Source: Delphinapterus leucas
Lineage: Eukaryota > Chordata > Mammalia > Artiodactyla > Monodontidae
Direction: 5' to 3'
Assembly (NCBI RefSeq): GCF_002288925.2
Contig: NW_022098036.1
Span: 37,887,022-37,951,021 of the forward strand
Length of the DNA stretch: 64,000 nucleotides
Shown here: positions 1 to 56,890 of the stretch, in pieces
Numbering within the stretch: position 1 is the stretch's first letter
How the letters are laid out: each line of letters begins with the position of its first letter
Made by a program: the position numbers and the translations under genes
Notes under the pieces: model-generated
Database searches by the model: none
Told to the model about the DNA's origin: nothing
The model's input: only the letters and a program-made list of their open reading frames with translations

Positions 1-140
1 AAACAAAACATTTAAAAGTAAAATTTCATGTCCTTTTCACCCATTAGACATTTAAGAAACTTTTTTTTTTTTACAAAAATCATAATGAATTAGTACATCC
101 ATATCTACTGATAATTTAAGCTATTAATAGTCCTTTTGTC

Positions 141-640
141 CCCTAGCTTTACTGAGGCATAATTGACGTATAAAATTGTAAGATTTTTAAAATGTACATC
201 TTAGTGATTTGATATGTGTATACATTGTGAAAGGATTCCCCTCATTTAGTTAATCAGCATATCCATCACTTCACGTATTTATCTTTGTGTATGTGCATAC
301 ATGTGTGTTTGAGAGAGAACATTTAGTCTTAGCAAATTTTAATTATACAATACAGTTTTATCAACTATAGTCACCATTTTTTATATTAAATGCTCAAACC
401 TTATTCATTTTATAGCTGAAAGTTTGTACCCTTTTACCAACCTCTCCTTAATTCCCCCATCCCCAGCCACTGGCAGCCACTTTTCTACTGTTTCTATAAG
501 TTTGACTTTCTTTTTTTTTTAGATTCTCATTTAAGTGATATAAGGCAGTATTTGTCTTTCTCTGGCTTATCCACTTAGCATAATGCCCTTGAGGTCCATC
601 CATGTTGTCACTTAACAGATTTTTTAAAAAATCAGTTTGC
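141..640 (-). repeat. L1 3'-end remnant
   Basis: On + it reads the antisense of an old L1 3' UTR: an 'actgaggcataattgacgta' start and a 'ccatccatgttgtc' end. The boundaries are approximate. Confidence 0.75.
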
Positions 641-844
641 TGAGTATAGATTCAGTATTGATGCACATTCAGTACGTACGAAAATATTTAGACTCTTGGA
701 TCCAAGAATCCCTCTACTGAAGAAATAAAACTGTTCACCAAAAATAATGCTATTTATAATAGAAAAGCCAGTAAGCTGAATGCTTATGATTTATATAATA
801 GTGATAAGCAGGAAAATTTTATGTTATGAATATTATGCATAGTG

Positions 845-1010
845 TACTGGTTAAGAGATGAGTTTGAGTTGAGGCTCTAATTTATTAGCCCTGTGACCTT
901 AGTAGAATTACCTTTTTTTGTCTCATGTTTTTTCATCTGTAAAACTGAGCTAATAAAACCTACTTAATAGTGGGTTTGGTGGATGGATTAAATGAGGTGT
1001 AAAGTTTTTA
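845..1010 (-). repeat. MIR remnant
   Basis: Antisense MIR core: 'ccctgtgacctta', 'catctgtaaaactgagctaa' and 'ggattaaatgaggtgt'. It is strongly diverged. Confidence 0.6.
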
Positions 1011-2065
1011 AAATATATACAGGTGTTCCTGGCTTATTATGACTCAGCATGGTAGTGACAGATAGCCAGATAGGTAGGTAGACAACATAGAAACATTCTT
1101 ATGCTATTTTAATTCAAGTAAATCATGATATAAAATTATTATTATACATAAATACTGATTTTGCAACCAAATATAAATTGCCGTTAACAAACACTGGAAG
1201 GAACTAATCCTGTTAGGGCAGTTTGCCCTCCATCTGCCTACTATTTTCTCTAATGTACTTGAATTTGTAATAAAACATGTTTTAAAATTAAAGAATACAT
1301 GAAATTCACCTAGAGAGAGTTATGAAATACATCAAGACCACATTCTGTAGGAATACAGCTGTCAGATACCTCTCTTGGATTTCGATAGTGATTTTTGCCT
1401 CTCCATCCTTCCTGTGGAGAACTCACCTCAAGGGCAATGATATCTACAGCTTGGCACACAGACTATTGTTAGATGCTCAGAAAACATGTGTTAAAAGCAT
1501 TATTGACTTTTATGTAATAGACCAGTGTATTATAATTTAAATGTGTGGATATTTGTGTATTTTATTTTAAAAGAACAAATCGCTTATAAAATTGAGGTTA
1601 GTTTGTGTGACATTGAGTATCTTCTGTGTTCTAAGTAAAGCAGTGGCTAATAAAAGGGAAAGGAGTCATGCCAAGTTGTTAACAATGGGAATATTTAAGG
1701 GCATGGGATTACTAGGATCTCATTTATATGAGAATATTATAATGAACATGTTTTAAATTTGACAAAGGACAAAAATGCTTAATTTGAAATATAAGTTCCA
1801 TATAAACCATCAGGTTTTAAGTTAAGAGTTTTATATTTGGGGTTATAGATGCCATTTAATAGTAATTGTGTTACTTTTGATTTTCTAAAATTATCATGGC
1901 ATGTTAACAGTCATGCTGGTTAATATAAAATAGCACATGTAAGAAAATTACAAAAATAATTTTTTTAATGAGCTCAATATATTAATAGTAGAAAGATGAA
2001 ATTCCCTCAAAAAGTGAACATAAACCTAGTGCTAGTATTGTCTTAGTTTTTTGTATTCTTTAAAA

Positions 2066-2260
2066 AAAAATTTTTTTTATTGGAGTATAGTTGATTTACA
2101 ATGTTGTGTTAGTTTCTGCTGTACAGCAAAGTGAGTCAGTTGTAGATACACATATACCCATTTTTTTTTTATTCTGTTCCCATATAGGTCATTACAGAGT
2201 ATTGAATAGAATTCCCTGTGCTATTCAGTAGGTTCTTATTAATTGTATTCTTTTATTCAG
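2066..2260 (-). repeat. L1 3' end, artiodactyl/cetacean type
   Basis: Contains 'ggagtatagttgatttacaa' followed by 'ttccctgtgctattcagtag', the antisense of the 3' UTR of a cetartiodactyl L1. The same motif recurs at 9380, 33660 and 53480. It lies about 120 bp ahead of a HECTD1 exon. Confidence 0.8.
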
Positions 2261-2381
2261 TGTATATTTTAGCAGAGTATTTAAAGCTTAAATTGGATAT
2301 TTTGGTTTTCATTAGTGTTGCATTTTGTTTTATTTTAGCTTCTCACCATGGCTAACTAAAATTCTTTTTTTACTTTTCAAG

Positions 2382-47629
<45,248 letters not shown>

Positions 47630-48450
47630 GCTTTGAAGTGCAATGGGAGACATCAGAGACTTAAAATTCTAGTGAAGCCTCTTGTGTTTGTGTGCAGAGA
47701 AGTATATGATCCTCCATGCTAATGACACTTGCCTTTTTTCCACCATTAAGGCTTTAAGAACACATGGAATGAGTTCGTTAGCTGCTAATGACAAAACAAA
47801 TCCTTTAACTATCCAGCCAGCAAGTATATAGCACAGAACACTTTGTGTTGCTACAAGGGCTCATGTGACTGGAATTAGGTGGTCCTACTTGACTGTTCCA
47901 AAGAGCAGCTTCTCAGATCTTCAGTGTTCATTGGTAAATTTCTAAGTGTATTTGTGTAAAGTTTGTCATTTCATACTTCATACACTACAGTTGCCATCAC
48001 TGATGCCTGTTTTGCTGGCTTTTAAGCTACTTGGTCAAAAATCCTGCTTCCTTAAAACAGAGAGAGTTAATGAGCATCTCAAGCTTTTTCTTTTCCTTTT
48101 TAATGATGCCTGCACTATCAGAGTATATCTAGTGTTCTCTCTTTTGTTTGGCATATAATCATGCACAGCCTTTTTATTTCTTTGAGGTGGGGAGTATATT
48201 TTTATTTCCTAAATGCCATACTATAAAGTTCAAATTCTTAAGTGTGTTTGTGCAGTTCAAAAATAAAGATATATTAAGGGGGGGGAGAAAACACTGGTTT
48301 AGGTGCAAGGCACACTTAAAGCAAGTTTTACTTTTGGTTGTATTTTCTTTGTATATTATAAACATTTATTTAACTTGTTGCAGTTTGAAGTAAAAAAATT
48401 TCCAAAATGTATTCTCAACAATAATCATTAAAATGTTTGCAGCGTACAAA
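47630..48450 (+). other. HECTD1: HECTD1 3' UTR (proximal form)
   Basis: This AT-rich sequence follows the stop codon and contains no recognised repeat and no long frame. A first AATAAA lies at 48262-48267 and an ATTAAA at 48427-48432. The latter is followed by a GU-rich stretch (tgtgtcatgtgactgttt), typical of a cleavage region. A UTR of about 0.8 kb would fit the roughly 9.2-kb human mRNA as I remember it. The end point is inferred. Confidence 0.65.
48427..48432 (+). terminator. Candidate HECTD1 poly(A) signal ATTAAA
   Basis: ATTAAA is followed within about 20-40 nt by a GU-rich element. Alternatives are AATAAA at 48262-48267 and at 49128-49133. Confidence 0.5.
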
Positions 48451-49127
48451 ACTGTGTCATGTGACTGTTTCACTGCAGCCATCAGACCTAAGAGCTTAAC
48501 TGTATACTTTTCATTTTGAATCATTGAGATATATAGTTTTTTGAAATTACTACGTGAAGAAATGTATTTTTCTGTGTAAATACACTTACTGAAACTGGAA
48601 AGCTAGGAGAAATATATGTTCACATGCTTGTGATCCAACTCTTGTGTTCTGTCTTTAAAGTATTCTTCAGGTAAAAATAGCCAAGTTATTTGTGTTAATT
48701 TTTTAAACACCAAATGTGCTACTTACCATTGTATCTTCAGCGACGTGTAAGTCTAAGATCCAAGAATGATTTTTGAATGTTGTGTTAGTGTGAAAAGAAA
48801 CCACTGGGATAATGCTATTTCCTGGTTTTGAAAAGGGGCTATATTTCCATTTTCCTGTGACTTATCATATCTATGCATCTAGGTAAAAGAAATGTCACTA
48901 GGTCTGATTTAGCCAAATGGCTTTTATAGGCGTGAAAAGCATTTTTTGGAATTGCCCACAATTTACCTGTTTAAAAGGTACGTTCCCTTTCTACATTAGA
49001 AGAGACTTCTCCCATTGCAGTCAATCATTTGAGTAGTGTTTCTGTTCTCTGCATGAGAATGTTGTGACTATGTAATCAGAGGCAGCATTTACTTTACCTT
49101 ATTGTTAGCTTCACAGTTCTCCGCGAG

Positions 49128-49133
49128 AATAAA
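49128..49133 (+). terminator. Possible distal HECTD1 poly(A) signal AATAAA
   Basis: AATAAA lies 1.5 kb after the stop in non-repetitive AT-rich sequence, with a second ATAAAA nearby. It could end a longer 3' UTR isoform. No transcript evidence is available. Confidence 0.3.
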
Positions 49134-49333
49134 AGTTAAAATAAAACATAATAGCAATATTTAAACGTATGACCTATGCTTTAATCCAGAAAACAGTGGT
49201 GGTGATTGTCTCAATACATGGATGCATGACTAGAACTTTACACTAGCAGTAGAATTACTATCCAGTTTATGTGTATTATTTAAGTCTCTAAAATGTCTGT
49301 CAGTAGCCAGCTTTTACCAAGACTATTCTAGCA

Positions 49334-49653
49334 CAGGGGTCAGCAAACTGTGGCCTGCCGTTTGCATTTGTATGGCCCATGAACTAAACATGGTTTTTAA
49401 ATTTTTAAGTGGTTGAAAAAAATAAAAAAGAATAATAATATCTTATGTGAAAATTTTATGAAATTCTGATTTGTATCCATAAAGAAATAAAGTTTTATTA
49501 GAACACAGCCATGCTGACTTATTTATGTATTATCTGTGGCTCTTTTTTGCACTACAGTGGCAGAACTGAGTAGTTACAGCAAAGACCATATGGGCCACGA
49601 AGCCTAGAATATTTACTGTCTGGTCCTTTGCAGAAAAGGTTTGCTGAATCCTG
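49334..49653. mobile_element. Non-autonomous hAT-type DNA transposon remnant, 320 bp
   Basis: Terminal inverted repeats caggggtcagcaaac and its near-inverse gtttgctgaatcctg. The flanks ttctagca (49326-49333) and gtctagca (49654-49661) are an 8-bp TSD with one mismatch, as hAT elements make. Core 'aataaagttttattagaaca'. Encodes no transposase. Confidence 0.85.
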
Positions 49654-51168
49654 GTCTAGCATGTTGCTACAGCAGGTAAAGTCGATGAGTCTTATACAGT
49701 GAGTAACTCTGAAATGTCAGGAATCTTCCTGTAGAACTAAAAGTCCAAGAACAAGGTAAAGCTGACCAGTCTGAGACATAAATTTCATGAGTCTGAAAAT
49801 CACGTAAAGCTGGTAGTCACAGTTCAGCAATAAACCTGAAGTGAGATGATGACACAGCCTGTCACACAACAGTCACATTAGAGTTCACTTCGTGTATAAG
49901 TCAAGTACTGTGAGACATCTACTTGGGTCTTCACATACACTAGCCTCTGGAGTATTTTTTCCAGTGGTATCTACCTAGTATTTTTTTTAATCGTTATTCT
50001 CTCAAGGTACTAAAATCTGTGCCAAGATGTTATTTGAATGCTATTTTGGTGTGACCCCAAAATTAATTTTATTCACTCCCTAGTTACTTCTGGTGTACCA
50101 GTTTCAGCAGTTACCCGAATGTGCTACTGATTAAGTGCCTACCAACTAGGCCAGTGTTTCCCAACTAATTATGTCTCAGAAAGACCTCCAAAGCACTTTG
50201 ATCTAGACTGGGCTTTCCCCAGACCTTGGCTACTTAATGCATACCATTCACTGTTCTGGCAGGTCAGAAGCCTTTCCTCTGCCTTCCTGAATGAGTCCAA
50301 AACAACTAAGGTTTGCTTTTGGAGTCCATTATTGATTGGTTGCCTGGTAGATGCAAACTTTGAAATATGTAAGTGAAGTTTTAGAAACACATAGAGAATT
50401 TAAACAAAATCCCTCCTATACACACACACACACACACGAGACAGGGAGAGAAATCAAACAGTACTGAATGAATTACTGCCTAGAATGCCCATTTACGTCC
50501 TCTTTTGGAGGACAGAGTGTTGTAGGTGAAAGAACTCTTGGAATTCCATAGGATGGCACAATGTCTTCACGTATCAAGACTATATTTGTGTCCTCCAATG
50601 TACTTGCCCTCCTACGCTAACATGAACATGCTTTTACTTAAGACAGCTCTGTATCTCCTGCTGTTACGAAGCAAAAGCATATATACAGAAAGGTTTGGGA
50701 GGATCAGAGCATTGCTCTTCTATAGTGACTTAGCAGTTTTCTTTGCTTCAACACATTCCAGGAGAAGGGGTTGAAGGAATAAAAGGGAGGGGAAGACGGA
50801 GTCATTTCATGGCAACCTGAACAGAGATATTCTCTTGCATTCTATTTTTAAGCTTCGAACTAAATTTCATTTACAAATAAGTTTACTAATAAGACTAACT
50901 CTTTACAATATGGCATATAGGATAGCTATAATGGTTGTCTTAGCGATTTATTATTAGGTAGTAACATTCTCTATAGAGTTAATTACATGATGTCTTTGTA
51001 ATTGCCAAGTACCCATAAAATGGATATCAGGCTTTTAGAAACTGGCAAAGAATATTTGATTCTGCAATTTTCATTAGGTACACACATTTTGACTTTTTAA
51101 AGAAAAAGATAGCATTCAGAAAACAGTATTATTCAAAGTGCTCTGCATGTTCAAGTCAATTTTAAAAG

Positions 51169-51558
51169 TTTATTGGCCAATAGAGAGGTGCCACATTTTC
51201 TTCCCACCCCATGATGCTGTTCCTGAATTTATCCCTTTGCAAAGGGAGGCAGAGACCAAAAGAGTTTCCCTCAGGACTCCACAAAATCTAAACAAGTGAG
51301 AAAAAAAAGCTTATGTTCAGGAAATAAAACTTGTCTCTCCGTTTAGAGAAAAATTTTCTTTGTGCATCATGTTTTAAAATACAGTTTTGTTTTCCGTTTA
51401 GGAACTGTGGGAAACACCTATTTTAAATGTTTTTGGAAGGACAGCCCATTTTGCAGTGTTTGGTCTTCCAGAATCTTTTGGGCTAGTGATGTTGAGAGGT
51501 ATTCCATGGTGTCCTCATTTCCTGTAAGTCGATGTTGTCTGGCAGAGCCTTTCTGTTT
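51169..51558 (-). other. AP4S1: AP4S1 3' UTR with poly(A) signal at 51169-51174
   Basis: Sequence after the AP4S1 stop on the - strand. AATAAA on the - strand (tttatt on +) lies at 51169-51174, about 385 nt from the stop. No repeat is recognised in between. The true cleavage site is inferred; other - strand signals exist further left. Confidence 0.5.
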
Positions 51559-51687
51559 TCAGCTGTCTGACATCTTATCAAGAATTAGTAGAGGGGCAAG
51601 AATTCTTGCCCGATTCGTTTCCACAATGCAGCCATTTAACACCATCTCATCCAAAATGATGTGTACTTTATCCAAATTAAACATTAT
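51559..51687 (-). CDS. AP4S1: AP4S1 terminal coding exon (AP-4 complex sigma subunit)
   Basis: On the - strand, an acceptor AG (complement at 51688-51689) precedes 42 codons and a TGA stop (51559-51561). The peptide starts [20 protein letters not shown] and continues with [15 protein letters not shown]. This matches the C-terminal 42 residues of the 144-residue sigma-4 adaptin. Family knowledge: AP-4 is a heterotetrameric coat adaptor acting at the trans-Golgi network, and the sigma subunit has a longin-like fold. Human AP4S1 and HECTD1 are convergent neighbours, as here. The upstream exons were not found within the window, so they should lie beyond 64 kb. Confidence 0.92.
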
Positions 51688-52029
51688 CTAGGGTCATATT
51701 AAGGAAATTAGTTATAAAAATGTTAACATTCAGTAAATAATAACTTATGACTTTGCCTGGAATTTTTCCAGTGTAAATTAGTCTAAGCATGAAGGTTTTG
51801 TTTTTTTTTAACAGAATTCCTGAAATTAAAATTGGTATTTATATTAGAAATTATTACCTTCATATACACATATATACCTAATTTCACCTTGGCTAGGCTA
51901 ACTAACTGGACAATAGACACAGAAATGGAACAGCTATACCTTTTAGCCAGAGTGAGACGGAATCTCTACTAAGAGCTGGAGAACAAAGCAAGTAAATTTT
52001 GGTAAGAGTGTGACCTGACCTCAAGAACA

Positions 52030-52285
52030 ATGTCTTCCCAGACAATAATAACAACAGGAATAGCCATGACTTATTGAATACTCATTATGTTCCAGGCATT
52101 GTGTTGAGTATTTTACATGTATTATTTCAGTCTTCTCTACGACTCGGTGATGTACATGCTAACATTATCCTCATTTTACACAGGAACAAACAGGCTCAAA
52201 GCCATTGCCTACAGTCACATGGCTAGTAGTTGTCAGAGCTGGAATTTAAACCGAAAGTTTGGGCTTAACTGCTCTGCTTCCAGAC
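52030..52285 (+). repeat. MIR
   Basis: 'tgttccaggcattgtgttga', 'cctcattttacacaggaaca' and 'agtcacatggctagtagttg' are sense MIR sequence, nearly full length. Confidence 0.85.
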
Positions 52286-53441
52286 TTCCCGGGAGAGGCC
52301 TGAGGCGGCTGAGTATACATCCTCCCTCCACCCTCAAACCTCCACCCCAAAACAAATGCCTTTACAATACTGCACCTTGAGCATCTTTTGTGTCAGACAG
52401 GCTAAAAGAAAAAAATAACCACGAGGAGAAATGAATGAAGAAAAGGCAATGCTGACTTAATTCCCAAGGAGATAAAAATTCCGATTTTCAAGAGAGTACC
52501 TCTTATAAATGGAGCATTCTAAAAATACTCATTTGAGAATTATGGAGCCACTTTAGATTACTGACGTTCTTATTGGAAAGTTAGTACAGGGCATGGGAGA
52601 AGAAGAAAACACTGTTAGACTATGATGTCTAGCTAATTAGAGCCAAGTCCTTCCTCCAGTAGTCCCTTCATTTGAGTACCTAACTTTTCTTTTGTGAAAT
52701 TGAACTGGAAGAGAGAACTGACCTGTTCTGGAAGAGAGAAACTCTTGAGAGTGAAGATGATAATGGTTGAACGTTTCTAAATTCTATGCTTTACTAAAGT
52801 TTCCATCACTAAAGAGCACAATCCTGGTCTGTTTAGAAAAAAACAGAACAAAACAAAAAACAGCTGACAGATTGTTTCAAATAGACAAACTTCATTCAAC
52901 AAGTGAGTGATTAAATGCACTATGGGAGTTCATAATTAGTGACTCTTTGTAAAATGAGCCATTACCACCTGATTTTTCTTCCCAATAATTCCAGACGTTC
53001 CAGTCTATTGTATTTGCTTAGTAAAGTACATCTATAGAGAATGAGACAATCCTGTGAATGACTTTTAAGTTTCTATTAGGCTCTGTGTTAATACCTCATT
53101 AAGCTCTGTGCAAATAGTTCTCCAGCAGAATAAACTTTTTCAGGAGCCCATGGGGACTGTCCTAAAGTGACCCAGAAAAAAAAAAAGCTTTACTCTGTTA
53201 TACCTATTAATAATATCTTCCAATTAGATGGATGATTGCTTTGTCCATGGCCAAATTGGGACTGGAATATTAGGCGCTTGACTTAATCCTCTTCACTAGA
53301 CCCAGAAGCCAGAACAAGGTAGGAATGACAGCCAGGTATAAAGGAAGGCAGAGCTGGGAAGCACAGGTGACTGCATGAAAAAAATGCCCTGTAGAATCCC
53401 CCTGTTGTATTCACTAAGGGCAATGAAAGCCTAGTGCCTTT

Positions 53442-53634
53442 TTTTTTTTTTTTTTTGGGTGTCAAGGTTTTTTGTTTTAAGTATAGTTGATTTACAGTGT
53501 TGTGGGAATTGCAGCAAAGTGATTCAGTTACACACATATATATACATTCTATTTTAAAATATTCTTTTCCATTATGGTTTATCATAGGATATTGAATATA
53601 GTTCTCTGTGCTATACAATAGGACCTTGTTGTTT
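53442..53634 (-). repeat. Very short 5'-truncated L1 with 16-bp TSD
   Basis: Only the last about 190 bp of L1 (antisense 'aagtatagttgatttacagt' ... 'ggaccttgttgttt') remain. TSD aaagcctagtgccttt at 53426-53441 and 53635-53650 is perfect. Confidence 0.9.
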
Positions 53635-54858
53635 AAAGCCTAGTGCCTTTGAAAATGTCAACCCATCCAGGGTGATTCTGAGGTAGAAGGAGATCTCATT
53701 TTAATCTATTCTATTTGAATCGATGCAGGGATCAAGCTGCTCTGAAGACTGCTCCATCTTTGGCAAGAATATGGTCAGCAATTCAGATGTCCCCTTGAAC
53801 AACTAGCTCAATGTTTTGCAATTCAGATTAGAATTTACTGCTGAATCATATCAACCACTGACATCCTCACAATGCAAGGACAAGGTCCTTCAGCAAGCCT
53901 GAATTTCCCAACATCCTGGAAACATGAATTGCTCAGTGAGGGCATTTGGTACTGTGGGCATGTGACTGCCTGTCTATCTGAGTATCTGGCTGAAACCTCT
54001 AATAATCATGCAACTTTCTGGCACTGTAAAGGGAAACCACAGACCAAATCCAATGTGAGGCAAAAGCCTGAAAACTGATTTCCCCTTGGAATCATGTGGC
54101 TCCTTGAAAATAAGAATCCAGCTGTTGTTCACATCTTGATTTGGTTAATGAGTTACTTGTGCACACTGGAAAAGCCAAGAGTAATGGCATTTGGGCTACA
54201 AGCCAGGTGAGCAGGGACCAAAAAATGCCCTATATGCCAAGTCCCGTGGCAATAAGCAGAGGCAAACACACTTTAGCCCTGACATTTGGAATAGGAGGAA
54301 GCAAGAACGGCACAAGCTGTTGGTCTATTAAGGTGATGAGCTGAGAATGACTAGTTTAAGAGGGTCCAACCTTAGGTTTTACTGAATTCAACTGACTTAA
54401 AGATCCTTGAGGAAACTTGTTTACCTTTATGGGCACCCTAAGGTTGGAGCTGATATGAACTAGAAAGAGCCTCTTAAAGAACAGAGTCATAAAGCCCCAC
54501 TTTCTCCCAACCCGGAAACCTAGAGCCTTTCTGAATTTCTATGTAATGTGGATTGGAGCTGAATAGAGTAGGACCTCAGTAATATTAGTGCCACTTGAAA
54601 TCAATTTTTTAATTAGAGTGATTGAAATGTTTCTGGTTCATACATTGGAATTTTGATCTCTGGATCATAAAGCACTTTTTCATCATGGTATTTTAACACC
54701 ACTGTGGTGGTCTAGTTCTTTAATGAGAGAAAACTGAGCAGCATACATTCTAATGGGACCTCAAAAGCAATTCCAAGGAAGAGCCCAGCCTAGAAACTAA
54801 ACTTTCTAATTCTAGATTTTGGCCTCAGATCCCTTGTCTTCTTATTTGATTTCTTTTC

Positions 54859-54889
<31 letters not shown>

Positions 54890-54899
54890 TAAGATCCTA

Positions 54900-55206
54900 G
54901 CTCGGACTTCCCTGGTGGTGCAGTAGTTAAGAATCCACCTGCCAATGCAGGGGACACAGGACAGGTTCGATCCCTGGCCGGGGAAGATCCCACACGCCAT
55001 AAGCATCTAAGCCCATGCGCCACAACTACTGAGCCTGTACTCTAGAGCCCGACAGCCACAACTACTGAAGCCTATGTGCCTAGAACCTGCGCTCCGCAAC
55101 GAAGAGTAGCCCCCGCTCACCCCAACCAGAGAAAGCTCGCACACAGCAACGAAGACCCAACGTAGCGAGAGAGAGAGAGAGAAAGAAAGAGAAAGAAAAA
55201 AAAAAA
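54900..55206 (+). repeat. Long CHR-2-type SINE with purine-rich tail
   Basis: Sense copy 'ggacttccctggtggtgcag' through 'gaagacccaacgtagcgaga', then a GA/GAAA tail. A small duplication (ggacacaggacaggttc) lies in the tRNA part. Confidence 0.88.
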
Positions 55207-55454
55207 GTTCTTTAAGTACAGTGGGGAAAAAAACGTGTTCTCTTTTTTTTATACTTTAACTCAATTGCCCACGGAATTACATAAGTTGCAAAGGGCCAAT
55301 GTGTTCACATTTCCCACCGAAAATCACATGCTACTGTATGGAAGATTATCATGAAGATTCTGCATAGTTCTGGATATACTCTCCTTGTAATAGTCTTGTG
55401 TTCACTTTTAGGCTTAGTATGGCCTTTAGTTAATTAGGTCACTGAAAAGGAGTG

Positions 55455-55784
55455 GGGTTTTTTTTTTGTTTTTATTAATAGTAATCTTTTATTTATTCAT
55501 TTATTTTTATATTTATTTTTGGCTGTGTTGGGTCTTCGTTTCTGTGCGAGGGCTTTCTGCAGTTGCGGCGAACGGGGGCCACTCTTCATCGCGGTGCATG
55601 GGCCTCTTCACTCTGGCGGCCTCTCTTGTTGCGGAGCACAGGCTCCAGACGCGCAGGCTCAGTAGTTGTGGCTCACGGGCCTAGTTGCTCCACGGCATGT
55701 GGGATCTTCCCAGACCAGGGCTCGAACCCGTGTCCCCTGCATTGGCAGGCAGATTCTCAACCACTGCGCCACCAGGGAAGCCCC
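55455..55784 (-). repeat. Long CHR-2-type SINE
   Basis: Reverse copy 'ggctgtgttgggtcttcgtt' through 'gccaccagggaagcccc'. The flanking aaggagtg on both sides is the TSD. Confidence 0.88.
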
Positions 55785-56699
55785 AAGGAGTGTTTTTTTA
55801 TTGTTGTTGTTAAGTAGGTTTTCCTGAAAGATCCATTCATATTCTGAGAGCAACAAAGACATCCCAGTGTAATTTTTTTAAGTTTATATAGGTTTATGTA
55901 AAATTACACAAATACCAGTCAGCACTGGGGTCAATGAGCCTGTCATTCTCTTGTTTTTTTCCCCAGATTCTCTGTTGCTTCTCATAGCTTGCTGCCACTA
56001 TTCCTGAGTAAAACAACCCAGAAGCATAGAACAGGAGGAGTGGGGGTAAGGCAGAGGGACCTGGAGGGAGGGATAGGAGGAATAGCAGGGGATGAATATG
56101 GCACCTAAAGGACTCAGAAACACACTTGAAGGATATAGAGAGATGGCTAAGGCTAGGGAGGGCCAAAATGGCCTGGAAGGCAGAACTGTTTAATCTGGAA
56201 CTTTCACATCCCTTTCCCAGGTGAATGGCTGACTCCCTTGGAGACTGTTCATAATTCTGAGACTCATCACTCATGACTTGACTAGAACTCTCATGCTGGA
56301 GAGGGCTGTGGTCCCCTTACCCCTCCTTGCCTGCCCTTCCCAAAGACTGGACCAGCTGCACACATTCCCTTGGGCCCAGGGGCCTGCTCTCTTCTCTTGC
56401 AGCCCTGCTTCAATGGACATATTTTCAAAAGGAAAAGATGTTTAGAAATCTCTGACATGAACGTCACTTTTGGAAAGCATGCTCTTATCAAGACATTCAG
56501 GTATTCGCTTCAAAATTTTTCATTATTTATGACTCCTCCAACCGAAGACCAGGGTTTCTCTAAAACTTCTTCCCTAATTCAGGAAACACCAAGACAGCAT
56601 GGTGCCAGGCACTTTATAAATGTTTTCTTAGAGACTAATTTGCTACAATCTACTCCAGATGATTATGAATTTTCAAAAAGTGTGTCAAATTTAATCTTA

Positions 56700-56890
56700 A
56701 AGCCCTAGGATCAAAGGCTCTGGAAACCTGGAGACCAGTACCAGCTCTGTGCCAAAGTAGCTCTGTAGTTTGGAACAATCAATCCATAGAGCTACTCTGG
56801 AACAGAACTGGTATCGGTCTCTGAGCCTCAGCCTCTTTGTCTAAAAAGTGAGATTTTAACTTGATGATTGTGTAGTTTTCTTCCAACTCC
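56700..56890 (-). repeat. Diverged MIR remnant
   Basis: 'ctgagcctcagcctctttgt' and 'ctaaaaagtgagattttaac' resemble antisense MIR. Moderate confidence only. Confidence 0.5.

Larger units (their letters stand above)
1..2381 (+). other. HECTD1: HECTD1 intron (left end of window)
   Basis: It contains an old L1 piece (about 141-640), a MIR remnant (about 845-1010) and an L1 3' piece (about 2066-2260). The remainder is AT-rich with no feature recognised. Confidence 0.7.
48451..51168. other. Intergenic gap between convergent HECTD1 and AP4S1
   Basis: The gap is about 2.7 kb between the putative poly(A) sites. It holds one hAT-type DNA transposon remnant (49334-49653) and a short CA run near 50420-50437. 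Short open frames here have no recognisable similarity. Confidence 0.6.

Noticed and set aside
1322..1540. 72-codon frame in the left intron
   Set aside because: No similarity recognised, AT-rich single frame, no splice context in the HECTD1 frame.
51362..51691. 109-codon + strand frame
   Set aside because: It overlaps the AP4S1 terminal exon and 3' UTR in antisense; the real coding information is on the - strand.
55894..56708. Frames of 126 codons (-) and 112 codons (+)
   Set aside because: Neither resembles a known protein or the missing AP4S1 exons. The lengths are compatible with chance at this GC content.
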